Program-made: the position numbers and the translations under genes
Shown here: piece by piece, positions 8,548 to 18,648 of the stretch
Numbering within the stretch: position 1 is the first letter of the stretch
Layout of the letters: each line of letters starts with the position of its first letter
Notes under the pieces: generated by a model
Seen by the model: only the letters and a program-made list of their open reading frames with translations
Databases searched by the model: none
Told to the model about the DNA's origin: nothing
Assembly: GCF_021650705.1 (NCBI RefSeq)
Contig: NZ_CP087138.1
Location: 1,674,001-1,738,000, forward strand
Direction: 5' to 3'
DNA: 64,000 nucleotides
Origin: Pseudomonas sp. KNUC1026
GTDB lineage: Bacteria > Pseudomonadota > Gammaproteobacteria > Pseudomonadales > Pseudomonadaceae

Positions 8548-9431
8548 ATGAACCCTTATGAAGACATGCGCTTGTTCACCCAAGTGCTCGATGCGGGCAG
8601 TTTCACGGCCGCTGCGCAGCAACTGGGCGCTTCCAAGCAATGGGTGAGCCGCCGGGTCATGGCGCTGGAGGCGAGGTTGGGTGTGCGATTGCTCAATCGC
8701 TCCACGCGGCGGCTGGCGGTTACCCCGCTGGGCCAGGCGTATTACGACGCTGCCCAGCGCCTGCTGGCCGACCTTGAGCAGGTGGAGCAGAGCATCGCGG
8801 GTGCTGAAGGCGCCGTACAGGGCACGTTGCGCGTCAGCGCGCCGCTGTCGTTTGCCGTCGAGCACCTCAGCCCCTTGCTGCCTGCCTTCTTACGGGCTCA
8901 TCCGCAGGTCACCGTGGAGTTGGACCTGAGCGATCGTAATGTGGACTTGCTCGCCGAAGGCTATGACCTGGCCCTGCGCATCGGTGTGCTGGAAGACTCG
9001 GGGCTGATCGCGCGAGGCATCGCCGACATCGAGCGAGTCTGGTGTGCAAGCCCTGCCTACCTGGCCGAGCATGGCACGCCGCACACACCCGCTGACCTGG
9101 CTGGCCACCTGTGCTTGCCCTATGGGCGGGAGCGGGGGAGACCTGGCGTTTCGAGCGCGCCGGCCACGCGGCAAGCCACCGCGTAACCGGGCGTTTGCGT
9201 GCCAACAATGGCGAAGTGCTCAGGGAGGCGGCTGTGGCCGGGCTCGGCATCGCCCACCTGCCATTGTTCATCGTGCGCGGCGCGCTGGAGCAGGGTTCAC
9301 TGGCGCGAGTGCTGGATGACTGGCGGCCAGCGCCGCTTCGGCTGTCGGCGCTGTACCCCAGGCACAGGGAGAACGCCGCTGCGGTACAGGCCCTGATTGT
9401 CTTCCTGCGCGACGCGCTGGGCGGCTCATGA
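8548..9431 (+). CDS. LysR-family transcriptional regulator (frameshift in the ligand domain)
   Basis: Transcription factor with an N-terminal winged helix (EDMRLFTQVLDAGSFTAAAQ, then KQWVSRRVMALEARLGVRLL) and a LysR effector domain. The start MNPYEDMRLF fits the family; an in-frame ATG 12 bp upstream is also possible. The frame is lost at 9131-9139: one extra G in the G run turns ...PYGRERGRP into ...GETWRFERAG and continues to the stop at 9431, giving about 294 residues, the normal length. Such a shift in a G run suggests an assembly deletion. Divergent to pirin, which it may control. Confidence 0.85.
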
Positions 9432-9439
9432 GCGGGCAT

Positions 9440-9479
9440 CAGTACTTTAGTACTGAGTCAGTGCTGTCATTTTTGACAG
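9440..9479. promoter_or_regulatory. Two adjacent perfect inverted repeats
   Basis: CAGTAC-TTTA-GTACTG (9440-9455) is followed by CTGTCA-TTTT-TGACAG (9464-9479), both with perfect 6-bp arms. They lie between the LysR stop and the gene starting at 9539. Two dyads of equal arm length 8 bp apart look like operators for a dimeric regulator; the second could be a weak terminator for lysR. Confidence 0.4.
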
Positions 9480-9538
9480 TTATGCAGGTATTACGATAGC
9501 GATACCATCGGCGCATCATCCTGCAAAGGTAAGCGAAC

Positions 9539-10578
9539 GTGCGGTATCACACGCGTATCTGGTGGTGCCGAACCGCGGTTGGGCGTATCCACGTCCTTTA
9601 CATGGCGCCCAAGCAGGACGCGCCACTGAACCTGAAGTTGTTCAAATTGCGCTCTGAAGGGCGCGAGACACTCGTGCACGACACCGTGGTGCATGGCTGC
9701 AAGGTCGTCGCCTGTGAAGTAGAGCCAGGCGCGCGGTATCGGCTCTATGGTTTCTCAAGCCAAACCGGGCCGCTGCAACCGATGGACGTCGAGCTGCCAC
9801 AGGCGCGGCAATGGGCAACCGGTGCGCCCCTTGCTCTTGACGAGCCTTTGCCTGCCAGCACGCACGGGGTCGAACAGCCCGATGCGCAGTTGCACCTGAT
9901 GCTGCGGCCAGACCGCGTGCAACGCTGCCCTCGCTTTGATCAGTTGCGAGCAGGCGAGTGCTTCACGCCGGTTTTCAACCTTGGCCACCTTCCTGCCGGC
10001 AGTGCCCATGGCAGCGGCGTGCAGCGTTTCACGGGGTTGCTGCGGCTGCAGGGCGCTCGCGGTTCAAAGCGGCTGCAGGAGCTGGCGCTGGCACTGGAGG
10101 AACGTGCCGACGTTGCCTATTGCTCACTCGACCCTACCCGGCCGCCGTGGAGCGACCTGGGACTGGCCAGCCTGGTCGGGCGCATTCGCCCTGGGGCAGT
10201 GCTGGCGATGCCCTGGCGTTACCCATTGGCAGATGCCGGCTGCGCGCCCATCGCCCACAGCCGTGTGATGTGGGATATCCAGCGTGCCTGTTTCGAAACC
10301 GACGCCACGGTGTTCTATTCCGGCAAACCCGAGGATGCGGCCTCCCCCGTTGGGGCGAGACCGGTGCAGTGGCGGTGCAGGCGGCCGGCTGCGAGACGCT
10401 GGAGGCCCTGGCTCAGCAGGTCGCCCAGGCTCAGCGACGTTTCAGCCTGCGCTACCCGGGCAGTTACCTGCCACCTGCGATGGTGCGCGACTGTTTCAAT
10501 GTCGACGTCACCCAGGGGGCTGACGGCCTGGCGACCATCGAAGCGGCAGTCAGCGACGCAGGTGCCATTGGTGCATGA
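9539..10578 (+). CDS. Conserved hypothetical protein (frameshift near the C-terminus)
   Basis: About 346 residues after restoring one base. It starts at GTG with AAAGG upstream; the first part reads MRYHTRIWW...GRIHVLYMAPKQDAP. No signal peptide or membrane helix is seen and I do not recognise a family. The initial frame degenerates into arginine-rich sequence after YSGKPEDAAS; one additional C in the run at 10343-10348 joins it to ...RWGETGAVAVQAAGCETLE..., which continues to a TGA at 10578. It overlaps the convergent MFS gene by 29 bp at the 3' ends. Function unknown. Confidence 0.6.
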
Positions 10579-11728
10579 GCGAGCCGGCCACTGACACCGC
10601 AATCGCCGCAATCATCACCCCGTTCCAACCCAGGCTTGCGTACAACGGGCTGGCCAGTGCAGAGCCGACAGCGCCGCCCAGGAACAGGCTGGTCACGTAC
10701 AGCCCGTTCAACCGCGCGCGGCTGGCAGGGTCGAGGCTGTAGATCACCCGCTGGCCCAACACCATGTTCATCTGCACGGCAAAGTCCAGCACCACGCCGG
10801 TCAACGCCAGGCCGATCACACCTGCGCCCGGCAAGGCATCGATCAGGAACGACACCCCGGCCAGCGCCAGCGCGGCGGTGGTGGCGGGGCGGGTGAGGCC
10901 TGCGTCGGCCCAGCGCCCGGCCAGTGGCGCAGAGATTGCCCCGGCGGCGCCTACTAGTGCGAACAGGGCGATTTGCGTCTGGCTCAGGCCATACACGCGT
11001 GCCAGCTCAAGCGGTGCGGCCGTCCAGAACAGGCTGAAGCAGCCAAACATCGCTGCTTGATACACCGCCCGCTCGCGCAGCGGCGCGTGGTGCCGGAACA
11101 GGTGCCAGAGCGAGGCGAGCAACTGGCCGTAGGTGGCGCGGTGTGCAGGCTTGTAGGGTGGGACGGTGAGGGCCAGCAAGGCGATGATCGCCAGCATTGC
11201 CGCCGCAGCGGCGAGGTACATGGCGCGCCAGCCGAAGTGGTCGGCTACCAGGCTCGACAGCGGCCGCGCCAGCAGAATGCCCAGCACCAGGCCGCTCATC
11301 ACGCTGCCCACCACGCGCCCCCGGGTCGCCTCCGGCGCCATGTGCGCGGCCAGCGGAATGAGGATCTGCACCGCCACCGAACTGAAACCGATCAGCAGCG
11401 AGAGCGCCAGGAACGGCCCCGGTTGGCTGGCGCTCGCGGCCGCGAACAGGCTGGCGACCGCCAGCACCACCGTGGCGATCATCAGCTTGCGATTCTCCAG
11501 CAGGTCCGCCAGCGGCACCAGGAAGAACAAGCCCAGGGCGTAGCCGATCTGGCTGAGCGACACCACCAGGCTCGCACCGCGGCTGGACAGCCCCACATCC
11601 GGGGCGATCAGGTCGATGATCGGTTGGGCGTAATACAGGTTGCCGACGATTGCCCCGCAGCAAAAGGCGAACAGCAGGATGCGGGCACGGGTCATGGGCG
11701 CTGCGACGGCAGAAGTGGTCATAGGCAC
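10550..11728 (-). CDS. MFS transporter (drug/small-molecule efflux type)
   Basis: A 392-residue integral membrane protein with about 12 hydrophobic segments. The N-terminal half begins ILLFAFCCGAIVGNLYYAQP, a pattern typical of the MFS subgroup of proton-coupled efflux pumps, and the cytoplasmic loop after helix 2 contains LADLLENRKLMI (a relaxed MFS motif A). The C-terminal half has ARLNGLYVTSLFLGGAVGSA, the matching second-half motif. The start at 11728 or the Met two codons later are both possible. It stands alone on the minus strand; substrate unknown. Confidence 0.87.
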   Translation of the reverse strand: MPMTTSAVAAPMTRARILLFAFCCGAIVGNLYYAQPIIDLIAPDVGLSSRGASLVVSLSQIGYALGLFFLVPLADLLENRKLMIATVVLAVASLFAAASASQPGPFLALSLLIGFSSVAVQILIPLAAHMAPEATRGRVVGSVMSGLVLGILLARPLSSLVADHFGWRAMYLAAAAAMLAIIALLALTVPPYKPAHRATYGQLLASLWHLFRHHAPLRERAVYQAAMFGCFSLFWTAAPLELARVYGLSQTQIALFALVGAAGAISAPLAGRWADAGLTRPATTAALALAGVSFLIDALPGAGVIGLALTGVVLDFAVQMNMVLGQRVIYSLDPASRARLNGLYVTSLFLGGAVGSALASPLYASLGWNGVMIAAIAVSVAGSLMHQWHLRR

Positions 11729-11798
11729 GCGAGGGCTCTGGAGGGGGCTTGAGGGCGTGAAGCTTTACGCCCGATGGGGCAGCTTTCAAGTGAAACGC

Positions 11799-11835
11799 AA
11801 AAAACCGGGCGCAGAGCTGTAGCTCCGCGCCCGGT
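11799..11835 (-). terminator. Intrinsic terminator of the DUF2790 gene
   Basis: Read on the minus strand, ACCGGGCGCGGAGCT pairs with AGCTCTGCGCCCGGT (one mismatch) around a tiny loop and is followed by a run of six T. It lies 24 bp past the stop of the gene at 11860-12135. Confidence 0.9.
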
Positions 11836-11859
11836 CGGGCTGTGCTTCAAGGCGTTGGA

Positions 11860-12135
11860 TCAGCCGTTGGCGTCATCGTTCTGGCCACCGACTTCCAGAT
11901 AGCGCACCTTGTGCAGCTGGCCCTGGCTGTCCTGGTAGACCATGGTCACCGGCACGGTGCCGCGCTTGCCGGTGATGTCGGTCTTGGAGATAACCTTCTG
12001 CACATCCAGGTTCATGCCGTAGTGGTATTGCTCCACGGGCAGGTTGCTGGCCAGCGAACGGTCGGCGCCGTCCTGGGCGTAGGCGCTGGTGGCGAACAGG
12101 GTAGCGATTGCAGCAAAGGCGATTGAGCTTTTCAT
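11860..12135 (-). CDS. DUF2790 periplasmic protein
   Basis: A 91-residue secreted protein. The signal peptide MKSSIAFAAIATLFATSAYA is followed by a short mature part with the DUF2790 pattern: VEQYHYGMNLDVQKVIS, then PVTMVYQDSQGQLHKVRYLE, ending DDANG. The family is nearly confined to Pseudomonas, and members are often induced by copper or other stress; the molecular role is unknown. The start at 12135 is supported by GGAGATCAAC just upstream; the longer frame to 12237 has no signal peptide. Single-gene unit with its own terminator. Confidence 0.85.
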   Translation of the reverse strand: MKSSIAFAAIATLFATSAYAQDGADRSLASNLPVEQYHYGMNLDVQKVISKTDITGKRGTVPVTMVYQDSQGQLHKVRYLEVGGQNDDANG

Positions 12136-12247
12136 GTTGATCTCCTTCATCCGGAATGGGGTGCCTGGTGCGATGGGCCTATTGAACCTCGCCACCCCGG
12201 TGCCGGTGAAATCGATGCCGATGCTGTTGGCAATCACCTTTTTCGAT

Positions 12248-12265
12248 GGCGCGGTTTAACGCGCC
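12248..12265 (-). terminator. Possible 3' hairpin of the bkd operon
   Basis: GGCGCG and CGCGCC flank six bases, 20 bp past the restored lpdV stop. There is no clear U-tract, so it could be a mRNA 3'-end stabiliser rather than an intrinsic terminator. Confidence 0.35.
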
Positions 12266-12285
12266 GTTCACGCAGCCAAGCCTGG

Positions 12286-13633
12286 TCAGGCATGAATGGC
12301 CTTGCCCAGCGCCCGCAACGCCGCCTCCTGCACCGCCTCGCCCAGGGTCAGGGTGGGCGTGCACGGTGCCGGCGACGTCCTCCAGCCGTGCGCCCATCTC
12401 AAGGCTCTGGGCAAAGGTGCTGGCAAGCTCCGACACCCCCGCGCCCACAGCCTGCCAGCCGACGATCAGATGGTTGTCCTCCCGCGCCACCACTCGCACG
12501 AAGCCGCTGCCGGCCTGCAAGGTGAGCGCCCGGCCGTTGGCGGCGAAAGGGAAGCTGGCCTGGCGATGGCCCGGCCCGGCCTCATCGGGGCTCAGGCCTG
12601 CCACGACGATCTCCGGGTCGGTGTAGCACACCGCCGGGATGCAACGGGGCTCGAAGCGCCGGGCATGCCCTGCGACCTGTTCGGCGACGGCTTCGCCCTG
12701 AGCCACCGCCCGGTGTGCCAGCATCGGTTCGCCAGTAAGGTCACCAATCGCCCAGACGTTACGCATGCTGGTGCGGCAGTGCTCGTCAATGGCTACCGCG
12801 CGGCCGGCCATGCGCAAGTCCAGGCGTTCCAGGCCATAGCCCGCCGTGCAAGGCACTCGCCCGGCGGCCACCAGCACCTGGTCGCAGGCAAGCGGCGGGC
12901 CTTGCTCGAACAGCAACTGGCCCTGCTCGAAGCCGGCGACGCGGGTATTGAGCCGTAGCGCAACGCCCAATGCCTCCAGTCGCTGTACCACCGGCTGCAC
13001 CAACGGCGCGTCGTAACTGGGCAGCACCTGGCCCTGCGCCTCTACCAGCGTCACCTGCGCGCCGAGCTTGCGGTAGGCAATGCCCAGCTCCAGGCCGATA
13101 TAGCCGGCCCCGACCACACACAGATGCCCGGGAATCGCACTGGGCGAAAGCGCCTGGCTCGAACCGATGACCGCGCCGCCCAGCGGCAACGCCGGCAGGG
13201 CCTGTGCCTGCGAGCCGGTCGCCAACAGCAGGTGCTCGCAGTGCACGCGCTGCTCGCCGACCTGAACGGTCTTGCCGTCGAGAATTTCGCCGTGGCCGTG
13301 CAGCACCTTGACCTTGTGTTTCTTCAGCAGCGCCGCCACGCCGGTGGTGAGCCGATCCACCAGTGCGTTCTTCCATTGCACGCTCTGGGTGATGTCCAGC
13401 CGTGCGTCACCGGCACGAATGCCCAGCTCGGCTGCGCTGTGCAGCAGGTGGAATTGCTCGGCCACGTGAATCAGTGCCTTGGACGGAATGCAGCCGACAT
13501 TCAGGCAGGTGCCGCCCAGTGCAGTGGCTTCCACCAGCGTGGTGTCGATGCCAAGCTGGCCTGCGCGGATGGCGGCCACGTAGCCGCCAGGCCCGCCGCC
13601 CAGCACCAGCAGTTGGGTGTCGATCCTTTGCAT
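12286..13633 (-). CDS. lpdV: Dihydrolipoyl dehydrogenase E3 of the branched-chain keto acid complex (frameshift near the C-terminus)
   Basis: FAD flavoprotein that reoxidises the lipoyl arm of BkdB with NAD+. Seen: FAD-binding [17 protein letters not shown], redox disulfide [17 protein letters not shown]-binding [19 protein letters not shown] and second FAD motif [18 protein letters not shown]. The catalytic His-Glu appear in VHAHP and the restored tail. One extra base at 12350 throws the frame off after VHAHP; removing it gives [20 protein letters not shown] and a stop at 12286, for 448 residues, close to LpdV of P. putida. It is the last gene of the operon, 11 bp after bkdB. Confidence 0.92.
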
Positions 13634-13644
13634 GCGGTGCTCCT

Positions 13645-14862
13645 TCAGTCGGCCAGCAACAGGGCGGGTTGTTCCAGCAGCTGGCGCACGGCCTGAATGA
13701 AGCGCGCCGCGTCCATGCCGTCGACCACCCGGTGATCGAACGAGCTGGACAGGTTCATCATCCGCCGCACCACGATCTGCCCAGCGACCACCACAGGCCG
13801 CTCGACGATGCGGTTCACGCCGATGATGGCAACCTCCGGCAGGTTCAGCACCGGGGTGGAGACAATCCCTCCCAGCGCGCCGAGGCTGGTCAGCGTGATT
13901 GTCGAGCCGCTGAGCGCCTCGCGCGCTGCGCGGCCCTGGCGGGCGTTGTCGGCCAGTGTGGCGATGGCGCGGGCGTTGTCCCACAGGCTGCCGGCTTCGG
14001 CATGGCGCAGCACTGGCACCAGCAGGCCCTGATCGCCTTGCGTGGCGATACCCAGATGCACTGCACGGTAGCGCTCGATGATTTGTGCCTGATCGTCGTA
14101 GCGCGCATTGAGCTGCGGGAAGTCGCGCAGGGCGATGACCAGCGCGCGGGCCAGCAGCGGCAGCAGGGTCAGGTGGCCACGGGTGTCGCCGTGGCGCGCA
14201 TTGAGCTGGGCGCGGGTGGCCTCCAGCGCGGTGACGTCGATTTCCTCGACGTAGGAAAAATGCGCAGCGTTGCGCGTGGCCTGTTGCATGCGCTCGGCGA
14301 TCTTGCGCCGCAGGCCGATCACCGCAACCTGCTCGATGGCATCGGAGGGTGGCGTTTTGGGCCTGGCGCCGCTGAGGGCTGTGTCGAGGTCGGCGTGTTC
14401 GATACGCCCGGCCGGGCCGCTGCCCGCGACGCTCGCAAGCTCGATGCCGGCGTCCATCGCGCGTTGCCGCACGGCCGGGGAGGCCAGGGGGCGTTGAGCG
14501 GGCGCAGGGGAGGGTTTTGCGACAGGTGCGGGCGTGGGTTCGGCAACCGGTTCAGCGGCTTGCTGGGCAGGTTCGGCGTTCACTGCTTCGGCCGGGGCTG
14601 GCTCACTGGCATTGCCACGGCCCTCCACCTGAAGGCGAATCAGCTCGCTGCCCACTGCCATCACCGTGCCCGGTTCGGCCGCCAGGGCGATGACCGTGCC
14701 GCTGACCGGGCTTGGGATCTGCACCGTGGCCTTGTCAGTCATGACGTCGGCCAGGGCCTGGTCCTCGCTGACGCTGTCACCTACTGCCACCAGCCACTCC
14801 ACCAGCTCGACCTGTGCGATGCCTTCGCCGATGTCGGGCATCTTGATTACGTGCGTTCCCAT
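13645..14862 (-). CDS. bkdB: Branched-chain keto acid dehydrogenase E2 (lipoamide acyltransferase)
   Basis: Core subunit of the BCKDH complex, 405 residues; transfers branched acyl groups from E1 to CoA. Domain order: lipoyl domain (residues 1-80, lipoyl Lys44 in MTDKATVQI), Ala/Pro-rich linker, E3/E1-binding domain (about 125-165, [14 protein letters not shown]...GRIEHADLD), second linker, and the acyltransferase domain with catalytic His in [15 protein letters not shown] near the end. Intact frame, unlike its three operon neighbours. It follows bkdA2 directly (stop and start adjacent). Confidence 0.96.
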   Translation of the reverse strand: MGTHVIKMPDIGEGIAQVELVEWLVAVGDSVSEDQALADVMTDKATVQIPSPVSGTVIALAAEPGTVMAVGSELIRLQVEGRGNASEPAPAEAVNAEPAQQAAEPVAEPTPAPVAKPSPAPAQRPLASPAVRQRAMDAGIELASVAGSGPAGRIEHADLDTALSGARPKTPPSDAIEQVAVIGLRRKIAERMQQATRNAAHFSYVEEIDVTALEATRAQLNARHGDTRGHLTLLPLLARALVIALRDFPQLNARYDDQAQIIERYRAVHLGIATQGDQGLLVPVLRHAEAGSLWDNARAIATLADNARQGRAAREALSGSTITLTSLGALGGIVSTPVLNLPEVAIIGVNRIVERPVVVAGQIVVRRMMNLSSSFDHRVVDGMDAARFIQAVRQLLEQPALLLAD

Positions 14863-15932
14863 TCAGGCCTCCATCACGCGCTTGAGCGCGGCGCCAACCC
14901 GGGCAGGGCCAGGGAAATAAGCCCATTCCTGGGCGTGAGGGTAGGGGGTGTCCCAGCCTGCGACACGCTCGATGGGCGCCTCCAGGCTGTAGAAACAGTG
15001 CTCCTGCACCAGCGCCAGCAGCTCGGCACCCAGCCCACAGGTGAGGGTGGCTTCGTGCACGATCACGCAGCGGCCGGTCTTGTTCACCGATGCCACCAGC
15101 GTGTCCAGGTCCAGTGGCCAGAGGCTGCGCAGGTCGATCACCTCGGCGTCGATGCCGGTCTCGGCTGCAGCGCACAGCGCAACGTGCACGGTGGTGCCGT
15201 AGGTGATGACCGTGAGGTCATTGCCGGGGCGGGCGATGGCCGCCTTGTCGAGCGGCACCTGGTAGTACCCTGCGGCACGACCGCCTGCGGGTGTTGCGCC
15301 CAGGGCGTCACCGGGCGGTCGTGGTGGCCGTCGAACGGGCCGTTGTAGAGGCGTTTGGGCTCCAGGAAGATCACCGGGTCCTCGCACTCGATGCTGGCGA
15401 TCAGCAGGCCTTTGGCGTCGTAAGGGTTGGAGGGCATCACCGTGCGCAGCCCGCACACCTGGGTGAAGATCGCCTCGGGGCTTTGACTGTGGGTCTGGCC
15501 GCCGTAGATGCCGCCACCGCAGGGCATGCGCACGGTGATCGGGCAGGTGAAGTCGCCGGCCGAGCGATGGCGCAGGCGCGCCGCCTCCGAGGCCAGCTGG
15601 TCGTAGGCGGGGTACACGTAGTCGGCGAACTGGATTTCCACCACCGGGTGCAATCCATAGGCGCCCATGCCGATGGCCGTGCCGACGATGCCGCTTTCCG
15701 AGATCGGTGCATCGAAGCAGCGCTGTTTGCCGTATTTGGCCTGCAAGCCTTCAGTGCAACGGAACACGCCGCCGAAGTAGCCCACGTCCTCGCCAAAGGC
15801 GATCACGCGCTCGTCACGGTCCATCATCACGTCCATGGCGCTGCGAATCGCCTGGACCATGGTCATTACCTGGGTGGCCTGCTCGGCCGCTTCGCCGGCC
15901 TGCGCCGGGTCGATGTCATGGGGCATGTTCAT
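14863..15932 (-). CDS. bkdA2: Branched-chain keto acid dehydrogenase E1 beta (internal frameshift)
   Basis: Beta subunit of the thiamine-diphosphate E1 that decarboxylates the keto acids of Val, Leu and Ile. The N-terminal frame has [52 protein letters not shown] and [20 protein letters not shown]; the C-terminal frame has [32 protein letters not shown] and [16 protein letters not shown]. They join if one base is added in the C run at 15269-15271 (GGxTACTACCAG on the coding strand). The restored product is 356 residues, within a few of the P. putida protein. Starts right at the end of bkdA1. Confidence 0.93.
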
Positions 15933-15936
15933 GGCT

Positions 15937-17224
<1,288 letters not shown>

Positions 17225-17410
17225 TTAGGCCGCCGCTGGCAGTGAAGTTGTCTTTTGTTGGGCAGATGCCATTACCGTTTGGGGCATTCATTCTGCAAAG
17301 GCGCTTGTGAATGGAAAATTTATCTTCTGCGGTTGAACGCTGCCGGGCGTTGCTGCCGAGGTCACGCCTCTGCCAGACTGTTACAGTTAATGTCATCTGG
17401 CTGCCACACT

Positions 17411-17935
17411 GTGAAACCCGCACGTTTTGCACTTTTTTCGCTGCTGCTCGCTCCCTGGCCTGCCTTCGCCGTGCAGATGCAGGTTGCCTGGCCGCCGGGT
17501 TGGGATGTACAGCCCATGCCGAGCCCCGCAGGCAGCGGCGTGACCCGGGAGCGAGCTGTGCGCGCCGACGCCAACGGCGACCCGGAGATGATCGTGGAGC
17601 TGACGCAAACACCCCTGGAACCTGGCCACGACGTGAACCTGGAGGCGGTGGTGCTGCAAATGCGCAAGGTCATCCAGGTCAACCTGCAGAACCAGGGTTA
17701 CCAGAGCGCCTGCACACCGGTCAAAGCCGGCACCCTCGGGCGGCAGGTTTCGGCGCAGACCACCTGCGAGATCGTGCTCAACGGCGGCCACGTGATGACG
17801 CAGACGCTAGTGGCCGCCAGCGGTGAAGACACCGCCTGGTCGTTGTCCTATGCCGGCACGGTGGCCGGGTACGCTGCTCATCAGGCTGAGGTCGATGGCA
17901 TTCGCAACAGCCTGGTGTTAGGCACACCGCCCTGA
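17411..17935 (+). CDS. Exported hypothetical protein (DUF4946-like)
   Basis: A 174-residue protein with signal peptide MKPARFALFSLLLAPWPAFA, starting at GTG. The mature part has the look of the Pseudomonas-specific DUF4946 group: WPPGWDVQPMPSPAG near the start, two Cys likely forming a disulfide (SACTPVK and TTCEIVLNGG), and an all-beta C-terminal half (TAWSLSYAGTVAGY). Likely periplasmic. The longer in-frame extension upstream to 17255 has no signal peptide and is rejected. It ends 20 bp before the phosphatase gene and may be co-transcribed with it. Function unknown. Confidence 0.7.
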   Translation: MKPARFALFSLLLAPWPAFAVQMQVAWPPGWDVQPMPSPAGSGVTRERAVRADANGDPEMIVELTQTPLEPGHDVNLEAVVLQMRKVIQVNLQNQGYQSACTPVKAGTLGRQVSAQTTCEIVLNGGHVMTQTLVAASGEDTAWSLSYAGTVAGYAAHQAEVDGIRNSLVLGTPP

Positions 17936-17955
17936 GCGCCGCAAGGAGGCACGCT

Positions 17956-18648
17956 GTGGCACGTTTCAAACATTATCGCTTCAACAGCCGCGGCCGGGAT
18001 TTCGCCGTCGGTGACATCCACGGGCACTTCGAGCGCCTGAGCCTGAGCCTGGACCGGGCCGGCTTCGATCCGCGCCAGGACCGCCTGTTCAGCGTTGGCG
18101 ACCTGGTCGACCGCGGCCCGCAGAGCGATCAGGCATTGGCCTGGCTCGACCAGCCGTGGTTCCATGCGGTGCAGGGCAACCACGAGGTGCTGACCCGCCA
18201 GTTCGTCGAGCAGGATCCGCAACTGAACGTGCGTGACTACCGCATCACCGGCGGCGGCTGGTTTCTCGACAGCCCCCCGGAGCGCCAGCGGTTGTTCGCC
18301 GAGCGGCTGGGCAAACTGCCGGTCGCGCTGGAAGTGGAAACTCGCCGCGGCCTGGTCGGGCTGGTGCACGCCAACTGCCCGTTCGACAGTTGGTCGACCT
18401 TGCGCGCCTACCTGCAAGGCCGCCTCCCGCCGGACCCCGCCGTGGAAGACGTGTTCCAGTGGTCACGCGACCGCCTCAAGCTCAAGAACGAAACCGGCGT
18501 GCGTGACGTGCGGGCGGTGATCGTCGGCCACACGCCGCTGCGCCGGCCACGGCGGTTGGGGAATGTCTGGCACATCGATACGGCGGGCTGGAGCGAGGGG
18601 TATTTCACCCTTGTGGAGCTGTCGACGATGCGCTTTGTGGCGGCGTAA
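17956..18648 (+). CDS. PPP-family metallophosphatase (PrpA/ApaH-like)
   Basis: A 230-residue cytosolic phosphatase. All the PPP-family metal motifs are present in order: GDIHGHF (residues 19-25), GDLVDRG (about 48), GNHE (about 75) and GHTPL near the end. It resembles the PrpA/PphA serine/threonine phosphatases and their diadenosine-polyphosphatase relatives; which substrate is used cannot be told from sequence. GTG start with a strong AAGGAGG six bases upstream. It overlaps the convergent diguanylate cyclase gene by 44 bp at the 3' ends. Confidence 0.9.
   Translation: MARFKHYRFNSRGRDFAVGDIHGHFERLSLSLDRAGFDPRQDRLFSVGDLVDRGPQSDQALAWLDQPWFHAVQGNHEVLTRQFVEQDPQLNVRDYRITGGGWFLDSPPERQRLFAERLGKLPVALEVETRRGLVGLVHANCPFDSWSTLRAYLQGRLPPDPAVEDVFQWSRDRLKLKNETGVRDVRAVIVGHTPLRRPRRLGNVWHIDTAGWSEGYFTLVELSTMRFVAA

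Noticed and set aside
9539..10594. Arginine-rich C-terminal tail of the 9539 gene as a real domain
   Set aside because: The tail is out-of-frame read-through; the adjacent frame gives ordinary protein sequence to a stop at 10578.
13402..15348. Plus-strand frame of 648 codons opposite the bkd genes
   Set aside because: Mirror frame of highly biased codon usage in bkdB and lpdV; no motif, start or neighbour supports it.
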